DNA of 64,000 nucleotides from assembly GCA_965247535.1 (NCBI GenBank), contig OZ252018.1, forward strand, positions 496,001 through 560,000. Reading direction: 5' to 3'. The position numbers and the translations under genes are program-made. The notes under the pieces were generated by a model that was not told the DNA's origin, searched no databases, and worked only from the letters and a program-made list of their open reading frames with translations. The DNA comes from JAPPHY01 sp965247535 (GTDB lineage: Bacteria; Chloroflexota; Dehalococcoidia; Lucifugimonadales; UBA2985). The stretch's first letter is position 1; each line of letters begins with the position of its first letter. Shown here piece after piece: positions 35,762 through 45,037 of the stretch.

Positions 35762-35959
35762 TGGGGCCTCCACGCAGCGAGTTTCGTTCGGGCTGGTGAG
35801 AAAATTGTAACACGGGGAGCGTACCTCTGCCGAGAGTCCGGGGAGCCAGCGCACGCTACTGCCGAGTGGCGCGGCGGTGGGTCTCGCCGGCGGACGGTGG
35901 TTGCGGGGACCCTTGGAGGCAGGCGGCGCCCGTAAAGTCCCCGCACGCCGCAAAGCTGT

Positions 35960-38275
35960 CTACGCCCGGGACTCCTTCCCGGACTCGATTGCCTCGAGGA
36001 TTGCGCCGGGCGTGATCGGAAGGCTGGTTATGCGTGCGCCCGTGGCGTGGTACACGGCGTTGGCCACGGCGGCTATGGTGGGGTTCAGCACCGTTTCGCC
36101 GACTGCGCGCAGCCCGTAGGGGTGGCGCGGATTCGGGTACTCGATGATCACGGTGTCGATCATGGGCAAGTCGAGGCTGGTGGGCATTCGATAGTCCAGC
36201 AGGCTGGAATTCGCCATGGTGCCGTCTTCCGTAAAGAAGTACTCCTCGTGGAGTGCCCAACCGATGCCCTGAAGAGCGGCGCCCTGCATCTGGCCCTCAA
36301 CGTAGCTGGGGTGCACGGCCTTGCCGGCGTCCAGGAACGTGGTGTAGCGCAGGATCTGCACCTTGCCGGTCTCCGGGTCAACCTCCACGTCCACAATGTT
36401 GCCCGCAAGCTGCGCTCCCACGCCGCCCTGCCTGTCGGAGGCTGAGCAGGTCACCGGCCCGCCGGTGTCCATGAGCTTGCCGGCCAGCTCCTTGAACGAG
36501 AACTTGTCGTTGGGGTCCTTGAGGCAGTGGAAGACGCCATCGGCGAAGGCCACGTCCTCCGGTGAGACCTCCCACAGCCGGGCGGCGCGCTCGGACATAC
36601 GCCGCACCACATCTTCGGCGGTCCGTATTGCCGCTAGGCCGGTGTCGAATGTGATGCGGCTGCCGTTGGTGCCGGCGGTGAAACCCACGGAGTCGGTGTC
36701 CACGACTGTGGGGTTGACATCGTCGACCGAGAGGCCAAGCATCTCCGCGGCCTGCATGGCGACGGACGTGCGCGTGCCCCCTATGTCCACTGAGCCGGTG
36801 ATGAGGTTGATGGTGCCGTTAGCGTTGACGTTAATGGTGGCGGACGAGCCGCTGCCGCCTCCGTTCAGCCTGTAGCCCACCGCGATACCCCGCCCGCGAT
36901 TGGGGCCGCCCAGGGGAGACGTGTAGTGGGGATGCTCCATCATCGCCCGTTCCACTTCCTCGCAGCCAAAGGCTTGGTGTGGGACACCCGTCGTGTCTCG
37001 GTCGCCGGCATGGACGGCGTTATTCAGGCGCATCTCCATCGGGTCCATGCCCAGCTTCTCCGCGATCTCGTCGATCACGGTCTCCACTGCGTAGACGCAC
37101 TGAGGCTGGCCTGGCGCGCGGTAGGCGGAGGTCTTGGGCTTGTTGCAGACGACGTCATAGGCGTCGATTTGGAAGTTGTCCACCGTGTAGGGGCCCAAGC
37201 CGGCCACGGCGCCCTGCGTCACCGGCGACCCGGGAAACGCACCGGCCTCATAGGCCAGGTAGAGCTCGGCGGCGGTGATGCTGCCGCCCTTGGAGGCGCC
37301 AATCTTGCACCGCATGTAGGCGCCTGATCCGGGGCCCGTGCCCTCGAAGACCTCCTTGCGGGTCATGGCGATCTTAACCGGTCGCCCCGACCTCTTGGAC
37401 AAGAGAGCAACCACGGGGTCGAGGTAGGGGACCTGCTTTCCGCCGAAGCCGCCGCCGATCTCGGTGGGTACTACCCGTATGGTGGACTCGGGCACGCCCA
37501 GTATGGCTGCAGTGGAGGCGCGTATCATGAAGCTGCCCTGGGTGGCAGTCCAGATGGTGATGCGCCCGTCGGATGACCACAGGCCGGTGGAGCTCTGCGG
37601 CTCGATGTAGCCCTGGTGGACGGTCTTGGTCATGAACTCTCTGTCGACGATGACGTCGGCTTCCCCGAAGCCCTGCTCCAGGTCGCCGCGCTTGAACTGG
37701 ATGTGGTCGGCGACGTTGCTTCGGACGCCGGTGTCCTCGCCCAATCCCATGCGCTGCTCTCGATAGCGAGTGGTCATGTTGTTCAGCAGCAACGGTGCGT
37801 CATCCTTCATGGCGTCAAGGATGGTGAGGGCTGCGGGCAGTACCTCGTACTCAACGTCAATGAGGGACAGCGCCTCCTCTGCGACGTGTGGGCTGTCGGC
37901 TGCGACGGCCGCCAGGGCGTGGCCCTTGTACATCACCTTCTCGCTGGCCATGACGTTTTCCGCCACTGTACGCACGGTGCCGCGGGTCTCGAAGAAGTCC
38001 AGCCGCTGGTCGTCGACGACAGGGAAGCCTTTACCTGTTAGCACGGCGCGGACGCCCGGCAGCGCCTCGGCCCTGCTCGTGTCAATGGAGACGATCCGGG
38101 CGTGCGCGTGCGGGCTGCGGAGAATCTTGCCGTACAGCATGCCCGGCAGAATGATGTCCGCCGCGTACCTTGCGCGGCCGGTCACCTTGTCGACGCCGTC
38201 GTGGCGGATGGGCCGCGTGCCCACCACGCGGAGGTTCCTGCCGTTCTGCTGTGTTTGGTCTGCGGTTGTGGTCAT
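35960..38275 (-). CDS. Xanthine dehydrogenase-family molybdopterin subunit (orphan large subunit)
   Basis: The 771-residue molybdenum-cofactor subunit of the xanthine dehydrogenase/CO dehydrogenase family has DKVTGRARYAADIILPGMLYGKILRSPHAHARI at the start, GGGFGGKQ near 240, AYRAPGQPQ near 355 and the C-terminal GET...AAVANAVYHATGARI region. The usual 2Fe-2S and FAD subunits are not beside it. The ATG at 38275 has GGAGG 7 bases upstream. The substrate is unknown. moeA, needed for its cofactor, lies at 41.3 kb. Confidence 0.88.
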   Translation of the reverse strand: MTTTADQTQQNGRNLRVVGTRPIRHDGVDKVTGRARYAADIILPGMLYGKILRSPHAHARIVSIDTSRAEALPGVRAVLTGKGFPVVDDQRLDFFETRGTVRTVAENVMASEKVMYKGHALAAVAADSPHVAEEALSLIDVEYEVLPAALTILDAMKDDAPLLLNNMTTRYREQRMGLGEDTGVRSNVADHIQFKRGDLEQGFGEADVIVDREFMTKTVHQGYIEPQSSTGLWSSDGRITIWTATQGSFMIRASTAAILGVPESTIRVVPTEIGGGFGGKQVPYLDPVVALLSKRSGRPVKIAMTRKEVFEGTGPGSGAYMRCKIGASKGGSITAAELYLAYEAGAFPGSPVTQGAVAGLGPYTVDNFQIDAYDVVCNKPKTSAYRAPGQPQCVYAVETVIDEIAEKLGMDPMEMRLNNAVHAGDRDTTGVPHQAFGCEEVERAMMEHPHYTSPLGGPNRGRGIAVGYRLNGGGSGSSATINVNANGTINLITGSVDIGGTRTSVAMQAAEMLGLSVDDVNPTVVDTDSVGFTAGTNGSRITFDTGLAAIRTAEDVVRRMSERAARLWEVSPEDVAFADGVFHCLKDPNDKFSFKELAGKLMDTGGPVTCSASDRQGGVGAQLAGNIVDVEVDPETGKVQILRYTTFLDAGKAVHPSYVEGQMQGAALQGIGWALHEEYFFTEDGTMANSSLLDYRMPTSLDLPMIDTVIIEYPNPRHPYGLRAVGETVLNPTIAAVANAVYHATGARITSLPITPGAILEAIESGKESRA

Positions 38276-38329
38276 AGCGGATCCTCCGTGAATGGCGAAA
38301 GTAGTCGTGCAGACGAGAGGTGAGAAGAA

Positions 38330-38350
38330 GGCCGCGGCACGCTCGCGGCC
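38330..38350 (-). promoter_or_regulatory. Terminator-like hairpin in the leader of the molybdenum hydroxylase gene
   Basis: On the minus strand GGCCGCG, loop AGCGTGC, CGCGGCC, followed by TTCTTCTC. It lies between the promoter (38409-38381) and the ATG (38275), so it could act as an attenuator. Confidence 0.4.
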
Positions 38351-38380
38351 TCGCGCCCGGGTAGGACGCTGATGATTGAC

Positions 38381-38409
38381 ATTATATGAGGCTTGCGACC
38401 GCGAGGCAA
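38381..38409 (-). promoter_or_regulatory. Promoter of the molybdenum hydroxylase gene
   Basis: On the minus strand TTGCCT (38409-38404), 17 bases, TATAAT (38386-38381). The leader would be about 100 bases long. Confidence 0.6.
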
Positions 38410-38549
38410 CGGCCTCAGCCGGCATCTGCCGAGCGCCGTTATGCAACGGCAGTCGAGGTGAAGCCACCCTGGCCGGTGTGGTATTGTGCCATGGTATTGA
38501 CTTGACGCGCCGAACGATAGAACATGTGTGCATAACGCGATGAGATTGG

Positions 38550-39392
38550 ATGGCCATGCCTTCCGCAATAGAATGGACGGATGAAACGTGGAACCCAGTG
38601 ACGGGATGCACGCGTGTATCCCCTGGGTGTGACAACTGCTATATGTTCGCGCTGTACCCACGCCTCAAGGCTTGGGGTGTCCCAGGATATGAGAGAGCAC
38701 CGGACCATGTCCGGCTCCTGCCGGAACGCCTGAGAGTCCCACTAACCTGGAAGAAGCCCAGGCGCGTATTCGTCAACAGCATGTCCGACGTGTTTCACCC
38801 GCGGGTGCCATTCGAGTTCGTTCGGGATATTTTCTCCGTCATGGAGGAAACTGCCCGCGAGCGAGGTCACGTTTTCCAGGTCCTGACGAAGAGGCCGGGA
38901 CGCGCAGCTGCCTGGTGGCAGCGTTACGAGTCGGAGTTCCCGGAAGGCTGGCCTGCCAACGTGTGGATCGGCACCTCGGTCGAGAGCCAGAAGTACGCGC
39001 CCAGGCTGACCGTGCTTGCACGCATTCCGGCGGCGGTGCGCTTTGTGTCGGTGGAGCCATTGCTGGAGCGCGTTGATTTAAGCTCCTGGCTGGAAGCCGG
39101 AGCCATCAACTGGGTAATCGTTGGAGGCGAGAGCGGCCCCAAGGCGCGTCCAATGAACATCGACTGGGCGCGAGACCTGCGAGACCAGTCGAACAGGGCA
39201 GGAGTGGCGTTCTTCTTCAAGCAGTGGGGTGGTAGAACCCCCAAGTCTGGAGGCCGTCTGCTAGACGGACGCGCCCACGATGAGTTTCCATCACATCAAC
39301 TTCAATCGGGATCGAACACTCCTGAAAACATGATTGCCGGCAGCGCTGTCACAGCCAACATAGGAGTACCAAGCGTTGCCGGCTCCTACTAG
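38550..39392 (+). CDS. DUF5131 (phage Gp37/Gp68-like) three-Cys-motif protein
   Basis: The 280-residue protein has the family opening IEWTDETWNPVTGCTRVSPGCDNCY, a three-Cys motif (C20, C27, C30) resembling radical-SAM iron-sulfur sites. VSVEPLL (about 168) and VIVGGESGPKARPM (about 190) are typical. Its biochemical role is unknown. Family members pair with TcmP, which follows here with a 17-base overlap. The pair is common on phages and mobile DNA. Confidence 0.85.
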   Translation: MAMPSAIEWTDETWNPVTGCTRVSPGCDNCYMFALYPRLKAWGVPGYERAPDHVRLLPERLRVPLTWKKPRRVFVNSMSDVFHPRVPFEFVRDIFSVMEETARERGHVFQVLTKRPGRAAAWWQRYESEFPEGWPANVWIGTSVESQKYAPRLTVLARIPAAVRFVSVEPLLERVDLSSWLEAGAINWVIVGGESGPKARPMNIDWARDLRDQSNRAGVAFFFKQWGGRTPKSGGRLLDGRAHDEFPSHQLQSGSNTPENMIAGSAVTANIGVPSVAGSY

Positions 39393-40505
39393 TACGCCGT
39401 GGCCCATAGAGCCCCACACCCGCGCAAAGCATGCGATTCTTGAGCGTTACTCCAAAGCGTGGTTTGCAGTACTAGGGCAGAGTAGATTCTCCGAACTGGT
39501 CTACATTGACGGATTCGCCGGCCCCGGTAGGTATTCGCAAGGCGAGGATGGCTCACCCATAATTGCGCTTAGAGCAGCTCTGGCATATAGGGGTCTTAAA
39601 CTACCCCCAATGACCTTTCTGTTCGTAGAATCGAAGAAGGAAAGAGCCGATATGCTAAGGGGAATTCTCAGCGAAATGAGATTCCCGTCCAACTTCTCAG
39701 TGACAGTGGCGGGAGACGAAGCACCAACTTCTGGCTTCGAAACGGTGGTGACTAGCTTTATTGACGAGCGCACAAGGGATGGACGTAGTCTCCCCCAATA
39801 TTTGCTTTCATCGACCCATTTGGATGGAGGGTTCCGTTTGACCTTGTGCGTCGCATTCTGTCATTCCCAAGATGTGAGGTGCTTATAACACTCATGTACG
39901 AAGAGATCAATCGCTTCATCGGTCTACCTGAGCAAACGGAGAACTTCAACTCTTTCTTCGGGACGGAATCATGGCGCCCCATCACGTCGGTGTCAGAACC
40001 GAGGGAGCGCAAGAAGCAGATACACGACCTCTACATGAGACAGCTTAGAGGCTCTGCAGGTGCCAAGTACGTTCGGTCGTTCGAGATGCGCAATGACAGG
40101 GATATTACTGACTATTACCTCTTCTATGCCACCAATAGCCTCTTGGGCCTAAAGAAGATGAAGGAGGCGATGTGGAAGGTAGACCGGTCGGGTGAGTTCA
40201 GGTTTTCAGACGCCACGGATCCAAACCAGTTGGTGCTCTTCGGCAACGAGCCTCAGTTTGACGTTCTCAGGAGCCTGATATGGGACAGATTCCAAGATCA
40301 GGAAACTACAATTGGGGAGATCGAGGAGTTTGTCTTATCTGAAACTGCATTCTGCGAGAGTCACTATAAGACGCGAATTCTCAGGCCACTTGAAACTAGC
40401 CAGCCTCCAAGACTCTTGGTCATTGACCCTCCAGCTAACCGGAAGCGTGGCCAATACCCCGACCCAGAACTTCGGATTAGATTCACTCAACGCAGTTTAT
40501 TCTAG
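39376..40505 (+). pseudogene. tcmP: Three-Cys-motif partner protein TcmP, frameshifted
   Basis: The first part (TTG at 39376) reads IEPHTRAKHAILERYSKAW and VYIDGFAGPGRY, the TcmP signature. The frame is lost at the C run 39792-39796. One more C would give SLPPIFAFIDPFGWRVPFDLVRR in the frame that then continues to 40505. So a single-base deletion in a C5/C6 run separates two intact halves; joined, they give about 376 residues, normal for the family. TcmP proteins have a methyltransferase-like fold and pair with DUF5131 proteins. The cause may be a real mutation or a sequencing error. Confidence 0.8.
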
Positions 40506-40691
40506 GTGTATATTTCCTCGCTTGCTGTTGGGCTCATCATCTCAGGATATCCTAACTTGGGGGCAAGTCAGTCCGCCCCGGGGCTGCTCTCTAGCTGGGA
40601 TGGCTAGCCGGTCACCCCACACGCCTTTACTACGCCCGTTTGTGGCTGGTAAAATGGAAGGGAAGACCAGGCAACGGTCAGGAGGTATCTC

Positions 40692-40838
40692 ATGGGCGAT
40701 CGAGATTTCAGGCATCGAGAGACTAAGAAGTCCAAGAAGGCGAGCCGGCCTGTCAAGATTGAGGCGCTTACTCCCTCCGCAGAGGTGGAGGTAGTGCGCA
40801 AGAAGAGAACGCGGAAAGACGAGGAGCCATCCTCATAG
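40692..40838 (+). CDS. Small basic 48-residue protein
   Basis: A short gene not previously obvious: ATG at 40692 after GGAGGTAT (40681-40688), ending TAG at 40836-40838, 1 base before the acylphosphatase GTG. The product MGDRDFRHRETKKSKKASRP... is highly charged, with Lys/Arg-rich ends around an acidic-hydrophobic centre (VKIEALTPSAEVEVV). It could bind nucleic acid. No family is recognised. The strong ribosome binding site and tight coupling support it. Confidence 0.6.
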   Translation: MGDRDFRHRETKKSKKASRPVKIEALTPSAEVEVVRKKRTRKDEEPSS

Positions 40839-40839
40839 G

Positions 40840-41181
40840 GTGAACAACAACGAGCGTCTCCACGCGGTAGCGAGCGGGAAGGTACAGGGTGTCTCCTTTC
40901 GCTACTTCGTGGTGCGCAAAGCGCAGGGCTTGGGCGTGACCGGCTACGCCTACAACATGCCGGACGGTCGCTCTGTGGAGGTGGTTGCTGAGGGTGGACG
41001 TGAGGGCCTAGAGGAGCTTCTGGGCAGCGTTCGCCAGGGGCCTACGGGAGCAGTCGTGCAGGACGTGGACGTGGACTGGTCGGAGGCGACGGGCGAGTTT
41101 CGGGACTTCCGCATCGTGTACAGGATGCCCGTGGACGGTCCGTGGAACAACGTGAGCTGGGAGCCCCCGTCGCGCTCCTAG
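40840..41181 (+). CDS. Acylphosphatase
   Basis: This small enzyme hydrolyses acyl phosphates. The catalytic Arg is in GKVQGVSFRYFV (about 22) and the catalytic Asn in GYAYNMPDGR (about 41), both in the usual context. Length is 113 residues, with about 20 extra residues at the C-terminus (VDGPWNNVSWEPPSRS) beyond the usual 90. The start is GTG, right after the 48-residue gene. Confidence 0.9.
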   Translation: MNNNERLHAVASGKVQGVSFRYFVVRKAQGLGVTGYAYNMPDGRSVEVVAEGGREGLEELLGSVRQGPTGAVVQDVDVDWSEATGEFRDFRIVYRMPVDGPWNNVSWEPPSRS

Positions 41182-41260
41182 CGTCGAAGTCGCTCGGGCG
41201 CCTTCGAAGCGCGCTCCCACGGCCTGGACCGGAACGCAAGGACTCGCGGAGGGTAGCTGC

Positions 41261-42568
41261 ATGTCAATGAATGTCGAAACGGGACTCCCCTACATGCTGA
41301 GCGTGGAGGATGCCCGCGCACGCATCCTGAACATGTTCGAGACTCTGGAAACCGAGCGTAAACCGCTCCTTGAAGCGCTCGGACAGACCCTGGCCGAAGA
41401 CGTCTCGTCGACGCTGGACATTCCGCCGTTGACCAACTCCGCCATGGACGGCTACGCGGTCCGGCACGAGGCTGTCGCGGGCGCGAGCGCGAGCAACCCG
41501 GTCGAGCTGCGCGTGATGGGCCACCTGGCCGCCGGCGAGCTGCCCTCGCAGTCCGTGGAAGGCGCCAACGCGATCCGCATCATGACCGGCGCGCCCATCC
41601 CACCGGGCGCGGACACCGTGGTGCCGTTCGAGGAGACCGATGAGTTTGAGCGCAAGGGCCGCGGTCTCACGCCGCCCGAAATCACGGAGATACGTGTGCT
41701 GAAGGAGGCGGCCGTAGGGGCCAACCTGCGACCCGCCGGCCAGGACGTGAGGAAGGGCCAGTTGGTGCTGGAGCGCGGCACGCTGCTGCGTCCGTCCGAA
41801 GTCGGCGTGCTGGCGTCGCTGGGCTGGGACACGGTGGAGGTGGTGCGCCGGCCCGTGGTGGCGGTGATCGCCACGGGGGACGAGCTGCTCGAGCCAGGTG
41901 AGCCCACGGAGGCCGGCAAGATATACAACAGCAACAGCTACGGCGTGGCGGCGGCCGTTCTCCGCTACGGCGGCATCCCGAGGCTCCTTGGCATTGCGCG
42001 GGACAACCTGGAGTCGATGAACGCGAAGCTCGATGAGGGCCTGGCGGCCGATGTGCTGCTGACCTCCGCGGGCGTGTCTCGCGGCGACTATGACATCGTG
42101 AAGGACGTGCTGGTGAGCCGCGGGCAAATCGACTTCTGGTCGGTGAGAATGCGTCCTGCCAAGCCGCTGGCCTTCGGCGTCTTCACGGGGGAGGGCGGCA
42201 GGCGTGTTCCTCACGTGGGACTGCCGGGCAACCCTGTGAGCGCCCTCGTAGCCTTCGAGGAGCTGGTAAGGCCGGCGCTTCTCAAGATGCAGGGCAGGTC
42301 CGATCTGGAGAAGGCCACGATACGCGCCGTCCTTGAGGAAGACATCGTGAACCACGATGAGAGGCGGGTGTATGCTAGGGCCATCGTGACGCGGAGGAAC
42401 GGCCGGTACTACGCGCGGCTCACAGGCGACCAGGGGTCCGGCGTGCTCACCTCGATGGCGCTGGCAAACGGCCTCGCAATCTGCCCGGAGGACGTGCCGG
42501 TGATGCGCGCCGGCCAGGAAGTGGACGTGCAGATGGTCGACTGGCCGGAGGACGCGGGCCAGGCGTAA
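41261..42568 (+). CDS. moeA: Molybdopterin molybdotransferase
   Basis: MoeA inserts molybdenum into adenylylated molybdopterin. The 435-residue protein has LTNSAMDGYAV near 64, IMTGAPIPPGADTVVPFE, the GDELLEPGEP loop near 205, TSAGVSRGDYDIVKDVL near 265 and GLPGNPVSA near 325, in the normal order. It serves molybdoenzymes such as the hydroxylase subunit at 36-38 kb. It precedes the regulator gene by 73 bases. Confidence 0.95.
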   Translation: MSMNVETGLPYMLSVEDARARILNMFETLETERKPLLEALGQTLAEDVSSTLDIPPLTNSAMDGYAVRHEAVAGASASNPVELRVMGHLAAGELPSQSVEGANAIRIMTGAPIPPGADTVVPFEETDEFERKGRGLTPPEITEIRVLKEAAVGANLRPAGQDVRKGQLVLERGTLLRPSEVGVLASLGWDTVEVVRRPVVAVIATGDELLEPGEPTEAGKIYNSNSYGVAAAVLRYGGIPRLLGIARDNLESMNAKLDEGLAADVLLTSAGVSRGDYDIVKDVLVSRGQIDFWSVRMRPAKPLAFGVFTGEGGRRVPHVGLPGNPVSALVAFEELVRPALLKMQGRSDLEKATIRAVLEEDIVNHDERRVYARAIVTRRNGRYYARLTGDQGSGVLTSMALANGLAICPEDVPVMRAGQEVDVQMVDWPEDAGQA

Positions 42569-42641
42569 CGGATACTCGACAGCAAAGCTCTCGTGAAGTA
42601 ACATATTGCCATCCTGAAGTGATGGAGTTGTAGCCGCGCCC

Positions 42642-43310
42642 GTGCCTCCAGGCAACAGGATCCTGCTCCTCACGGCTCCGGAAGAGAGGGCCACCTTCAG
42701 CTCGCTGGAGGGCGACGGCCTCATAGTCTCCTATTCCGATGACCTCCTGGTGATCGAGACAATCCCGCTGGAGGAGACTCCCAACCTTCTGTTGCTGGAC
42801 CTCTCGCTGGTATCACCCGGCTCGCTGGGTGGCTTCGCGCGGAGATGCAAGGAAGCCGACATGCCCATACTCGCCCTGGTGCCCAGGGATAGCCAGGCCT
42901 CCGTTGACCCGCGCCTGGAGGTAGAAGACTTTGTGTTCTTCCCCTTTACGGACGCCGAGCTGTGGGCCAGGGTCCAGAGGGCGCTGTGGAGGAACGGGAG
43001 TTCGGACAGCGGGCAGGTCATCCACGCAGGAGACCTGGTCATAGACCAGGAGCGCTACGAGGTTAGCGTGGGAGGGCGGAAGGTGCTTCTCACTTTCAAG
43101 GAGTACCAGCTCCTGCGGCTGCTGGCGTCCAACCCGGGGAGGGTTTTCACCCGCGAGACTCTCCTCAACCGGGTGTGGCAGTACGACTACTTCGGGGGCA
43201 CCCGCACGGTGGACGTACACATCCGCAGGCTGAGGAGCAAGGTAGAGGATGCGTCGCACCTGTTCATCGAGACCGTCCGAAACGTGGGCTACCGATTCCG
43301 GGTGGCGTAG
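42642..43310 (+). CDS. Orphan OmpR-type (GlnR-like) response regulator
   Basis: The 222-residue protein has an atypical receiver (about 1-118) and a winged-helix OmpR DNA-binding domain (about 128-222: LTFKEYQLLRLL...TVDVHIRRLRSKVED...VRNVGYRF). The N-terminal acidic pair that binds Mg in true receivers is absent (ILLLTAPEERA), although an Asp remains in LLLLDLSL. No histidine kinase gene is nearby. The gene lies just upstream of glnA, as an unphosphorylated GlnR-type nitrogen regulator would. The start is GTG. Confidence 0.75.
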   Translation: MPPGNRILLLTAPEERATFSSLEGDGLIVSYSDDLLVIETIPLEETPNLLLLDLSLVSPGSLGGFARRCKEADMPILALVPRDSQASVDPRLEVEDFVFFPFTDAELWARVQRALWRNGSSDSGQVIHAGDLVIDQERYEVSVGGRKVLLTFKEYQLLRLLASNPGRVFTRETLLNRVWQYDYFGGTRTVDVHIRRLRSKVEDASHLFIETVRNVGYRFRVA

Positions 43311-43337
43311 ACACAAACGCCGGCTGCGGGCCGAGAT

Positions 43338-43353
43338 GTAACACAGCCGTAAC
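43338..43353. promoter_or_regulatory. GlnR-box-like direct repeat upstream of glnA
   Basis: GTAAC (43338-43342), 6 bases, GTAAC (43349-43353). This fits the actinobacterial GlnR half-site pattern GTnAC-N6-GnAAC with its 11-bp spacing. It lies between the GlnR-like gene and the glnA promoters. Confidence 0.5.
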
Positions 43354-43450
43354 AGCAGGGCAGTGAACGCGCAATGCGAGGGGTATATACTGCTTCACGA
43401 GTTGGCTAGTCGCGTAGCGTCCGGCAAGCGCGGCGGAGCGGCGCCGGATG

Positions 43451-43479
43451 TTGACACACTCTGCCGGCCTTCGTACAGT
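43451..43479 (+). promoter_or_regulatory. glnA promoter
   Basis: TTGACA (43451-43456), 17 bases, TACAGT (43474-43479), predicted start near 43486. A second, weaker -10 (TATACT, 43386-43391) lies upstream, closer to the GlnR-like box. Confidence 0.7.
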
Positions 43480-43517
43480 ATCGTTGTTCCAGTAGACCAT
43501 TCGAGAGGAGGAAGAGC

Positions 43518-44978
43518 ATGATAACCCCGAGAGAGTTCCCCAAATTCACCAACCCTGACGAGGTAATCAAGTTTTGCAGCGACAACGGCATTAAAATGGT
43601 GGACCTGAAATTCACCGACTTGCCGGGTACGCTTCAGCACGTGAGCATTCCGGTGGAAGAGCTGAAGCCGGACGTGTTTGTGGAGGGCACGGGCTTCGAC
43701 GGGTCAAGCATTCGCGGCTTCCAGACCATTGAGGAGAGCGACATGCTCCTGGTTCCGGACGCCACGACCGGGACGATCGACCCATTCTTCACCGTCCCCA
43801 CCCTCAGCCTGGTCTGCAGGGTCAAGGACCCCGAGTCCGACGCAGGCTACTCCCGTGACCCGCGCTTCGTCGCCCTGAAGGCGGAGCAGTTCCTGAGGTC
43901 TTCCGGCATCGCGGACACAAGCAAATGGGGCCCTGAGCTGGAGTTCTTCATCTTCGACTCCGTGCGCTTCGACCAGAACACCCACAGCGGCTACTACTAC
44001 GTTGGCTCGGACGAAGGCGTATGGAACTCCGGGAGCGAGTATAACGTGGACAAGAAAAGCCTCAACCGGGGATACAAGCCCAGGCTCAAGGGGGGTTACT
44101 TCCCTGCGCCTCCCGTTGACACCTACCAGGACCTTCGCTCAGAAGCATCCCTAGTTATGGCCGGCTTCGGAATCACGGTGGAGAAGCACCACCACGAGGT
44201 TGCCACCGCGGGACAGGGCGAGATCGACATTGTGTTTGACGATTTGCTCAAGATGGCGGACATGGTAATGGCGTACAAGTACGTCCTGAAGAATGTGGCG
44301 TGGGCCCACGGCAAGACGGCCACGTTCATGCCCAAGCCCCTGTTTGGCGACAACGGAACGGGAATGCACACCCATCAGAGCCTGTGGAAGGGAGGAGAGA
44401 ACCTCTTCTCTGATCCCAACGGCTATGCCGGGTTCAGCCAGATGGGACTGCACTACGTCGGCGGTCTGCTGAAGCACGCGCCGGCGCTGCTGGCCCTGGC
44501 CGCTCCCACCACCAACTCCTACCGGCGGCTGGTGCCCGGCTACGAGGCCCCCGTCAACCTGGCGTACTCCCAGCGGAACCGCAGCGCCTGCTGCCGGATC
44601 CCCATGTACTTCGGGCACGCGCACGCCAAGAGGATCGAGTTCCGCTGCCCGGATCCCACGTGTAACCCATACCTGGCCTTCGCCGCCATGCTCATGGCCG
44701 GCCTCGACGGCATCATCAACCAGATCGACCCCGGTCAGCCACTGGACCAGAACCTTTACGACCTCAGCCCGGAGGAGGCCGCGAAGGTACAGCAGGTGCC
44801 CGGCAGCCTGGGCGAGTCGCTGGATGCGCTGGAGCAGGACCACGAGTTCATGCTGCGCGGGGACGTGTTCACGCCGGACGTCATTGAAACCTGGCTGGAC
44901 TACAAGCGAGTCAACGAGCTCGACGCCGTCAGGCTGAGGCCTCACCCCTACGAGTACTTCCTCTACTTCGACGCCTAG
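43518..44978 (+). CDS. glnA: Glutamine synthetase type I
   Basis: This enzyme makes glutamine from glutamate, ammonia and ATP. The 486-residue protein shows GTGFDGSSIRGF, the metal-binding WGPELEFF, EKHHHEVATAGQGEID, the ATP-site KPLFGDNGTGMHTHQSLWK and NRSACCRIP. The NLYDL segment near 409 contains the Tyr that is adenylylated in GSI-beta enzymes. GAGGAGG stands 6 bases before the ATG. An OmpR-type regulator gene and a GlnR-like box lie upstream, and a strong terminator follows. Confidence 0.96.
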   Translation: MITPREFPKFTNPDEVIKFCSDNGIKMVDLKFTDLPGTLQHVSIPVEELKPDVFVEGTGFDGSSIRGFQTIEESDMLLVPDATTGTIDPFFTVPTLSLVCRVKDPESDAGYSRDPRFVALKAEQFLRSSGIADTSKWGPELEFFIFDSVRFDQNTHSGYYYVGSDEGVWNSGSEYNVDKKSLNRGYKPRLKGGYFPAPPVDTYQDLRSEASLVMAGFGITVEKHHHEVATAGQGEIDIVFDDLLKMADMVMAYKYVLKNVAWAHGKTATFMPKPLFGDNGTGMHTHQSLWKGGENLFSDPNGYAGFSQMGLHYVGGLLKHAPALLALAAPTTNSYRRLVPGYEAPVNLAYSQRNRSACCRIPMYFGHAHAKRIEFRCPDPTCNPYLAFAAMLMAGLDGIINQIDPGQPLDQNLYDLSPEEAAKVQQVPGSLGESLDALEQDHEFMLRGDVFTPDVIETWLDYKRVNELDAVRLRPHPYEYFLYFDA

Positions 44979-45004
44979 GCCGCTCGAGGACACGAATTGA
45001 CAGA

Positions 45005-45037
45005 GGAGGCCCGGCATTGCCGGGCCTCCTTCTTATT
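45005..45037 (+). terminator. Rho-independent terminator after glnA
   Basis: GGAGGCCCGGC (45005-45015), loop ATT, GCCGGGCCTCC (45019-45029), followed by TTCTTATT. A perfect 11-bp GC-rich stem. Confidence 0.9.

Noticed and set aside
39376..40505. Programmed frameshift in tcmP
   Set aside because: CCCCC followed by AATA is not a slippery site of the X-XXY-YYZ type, and no downstream pseudoknot is evident. A simple deletion or run-length change explains it.
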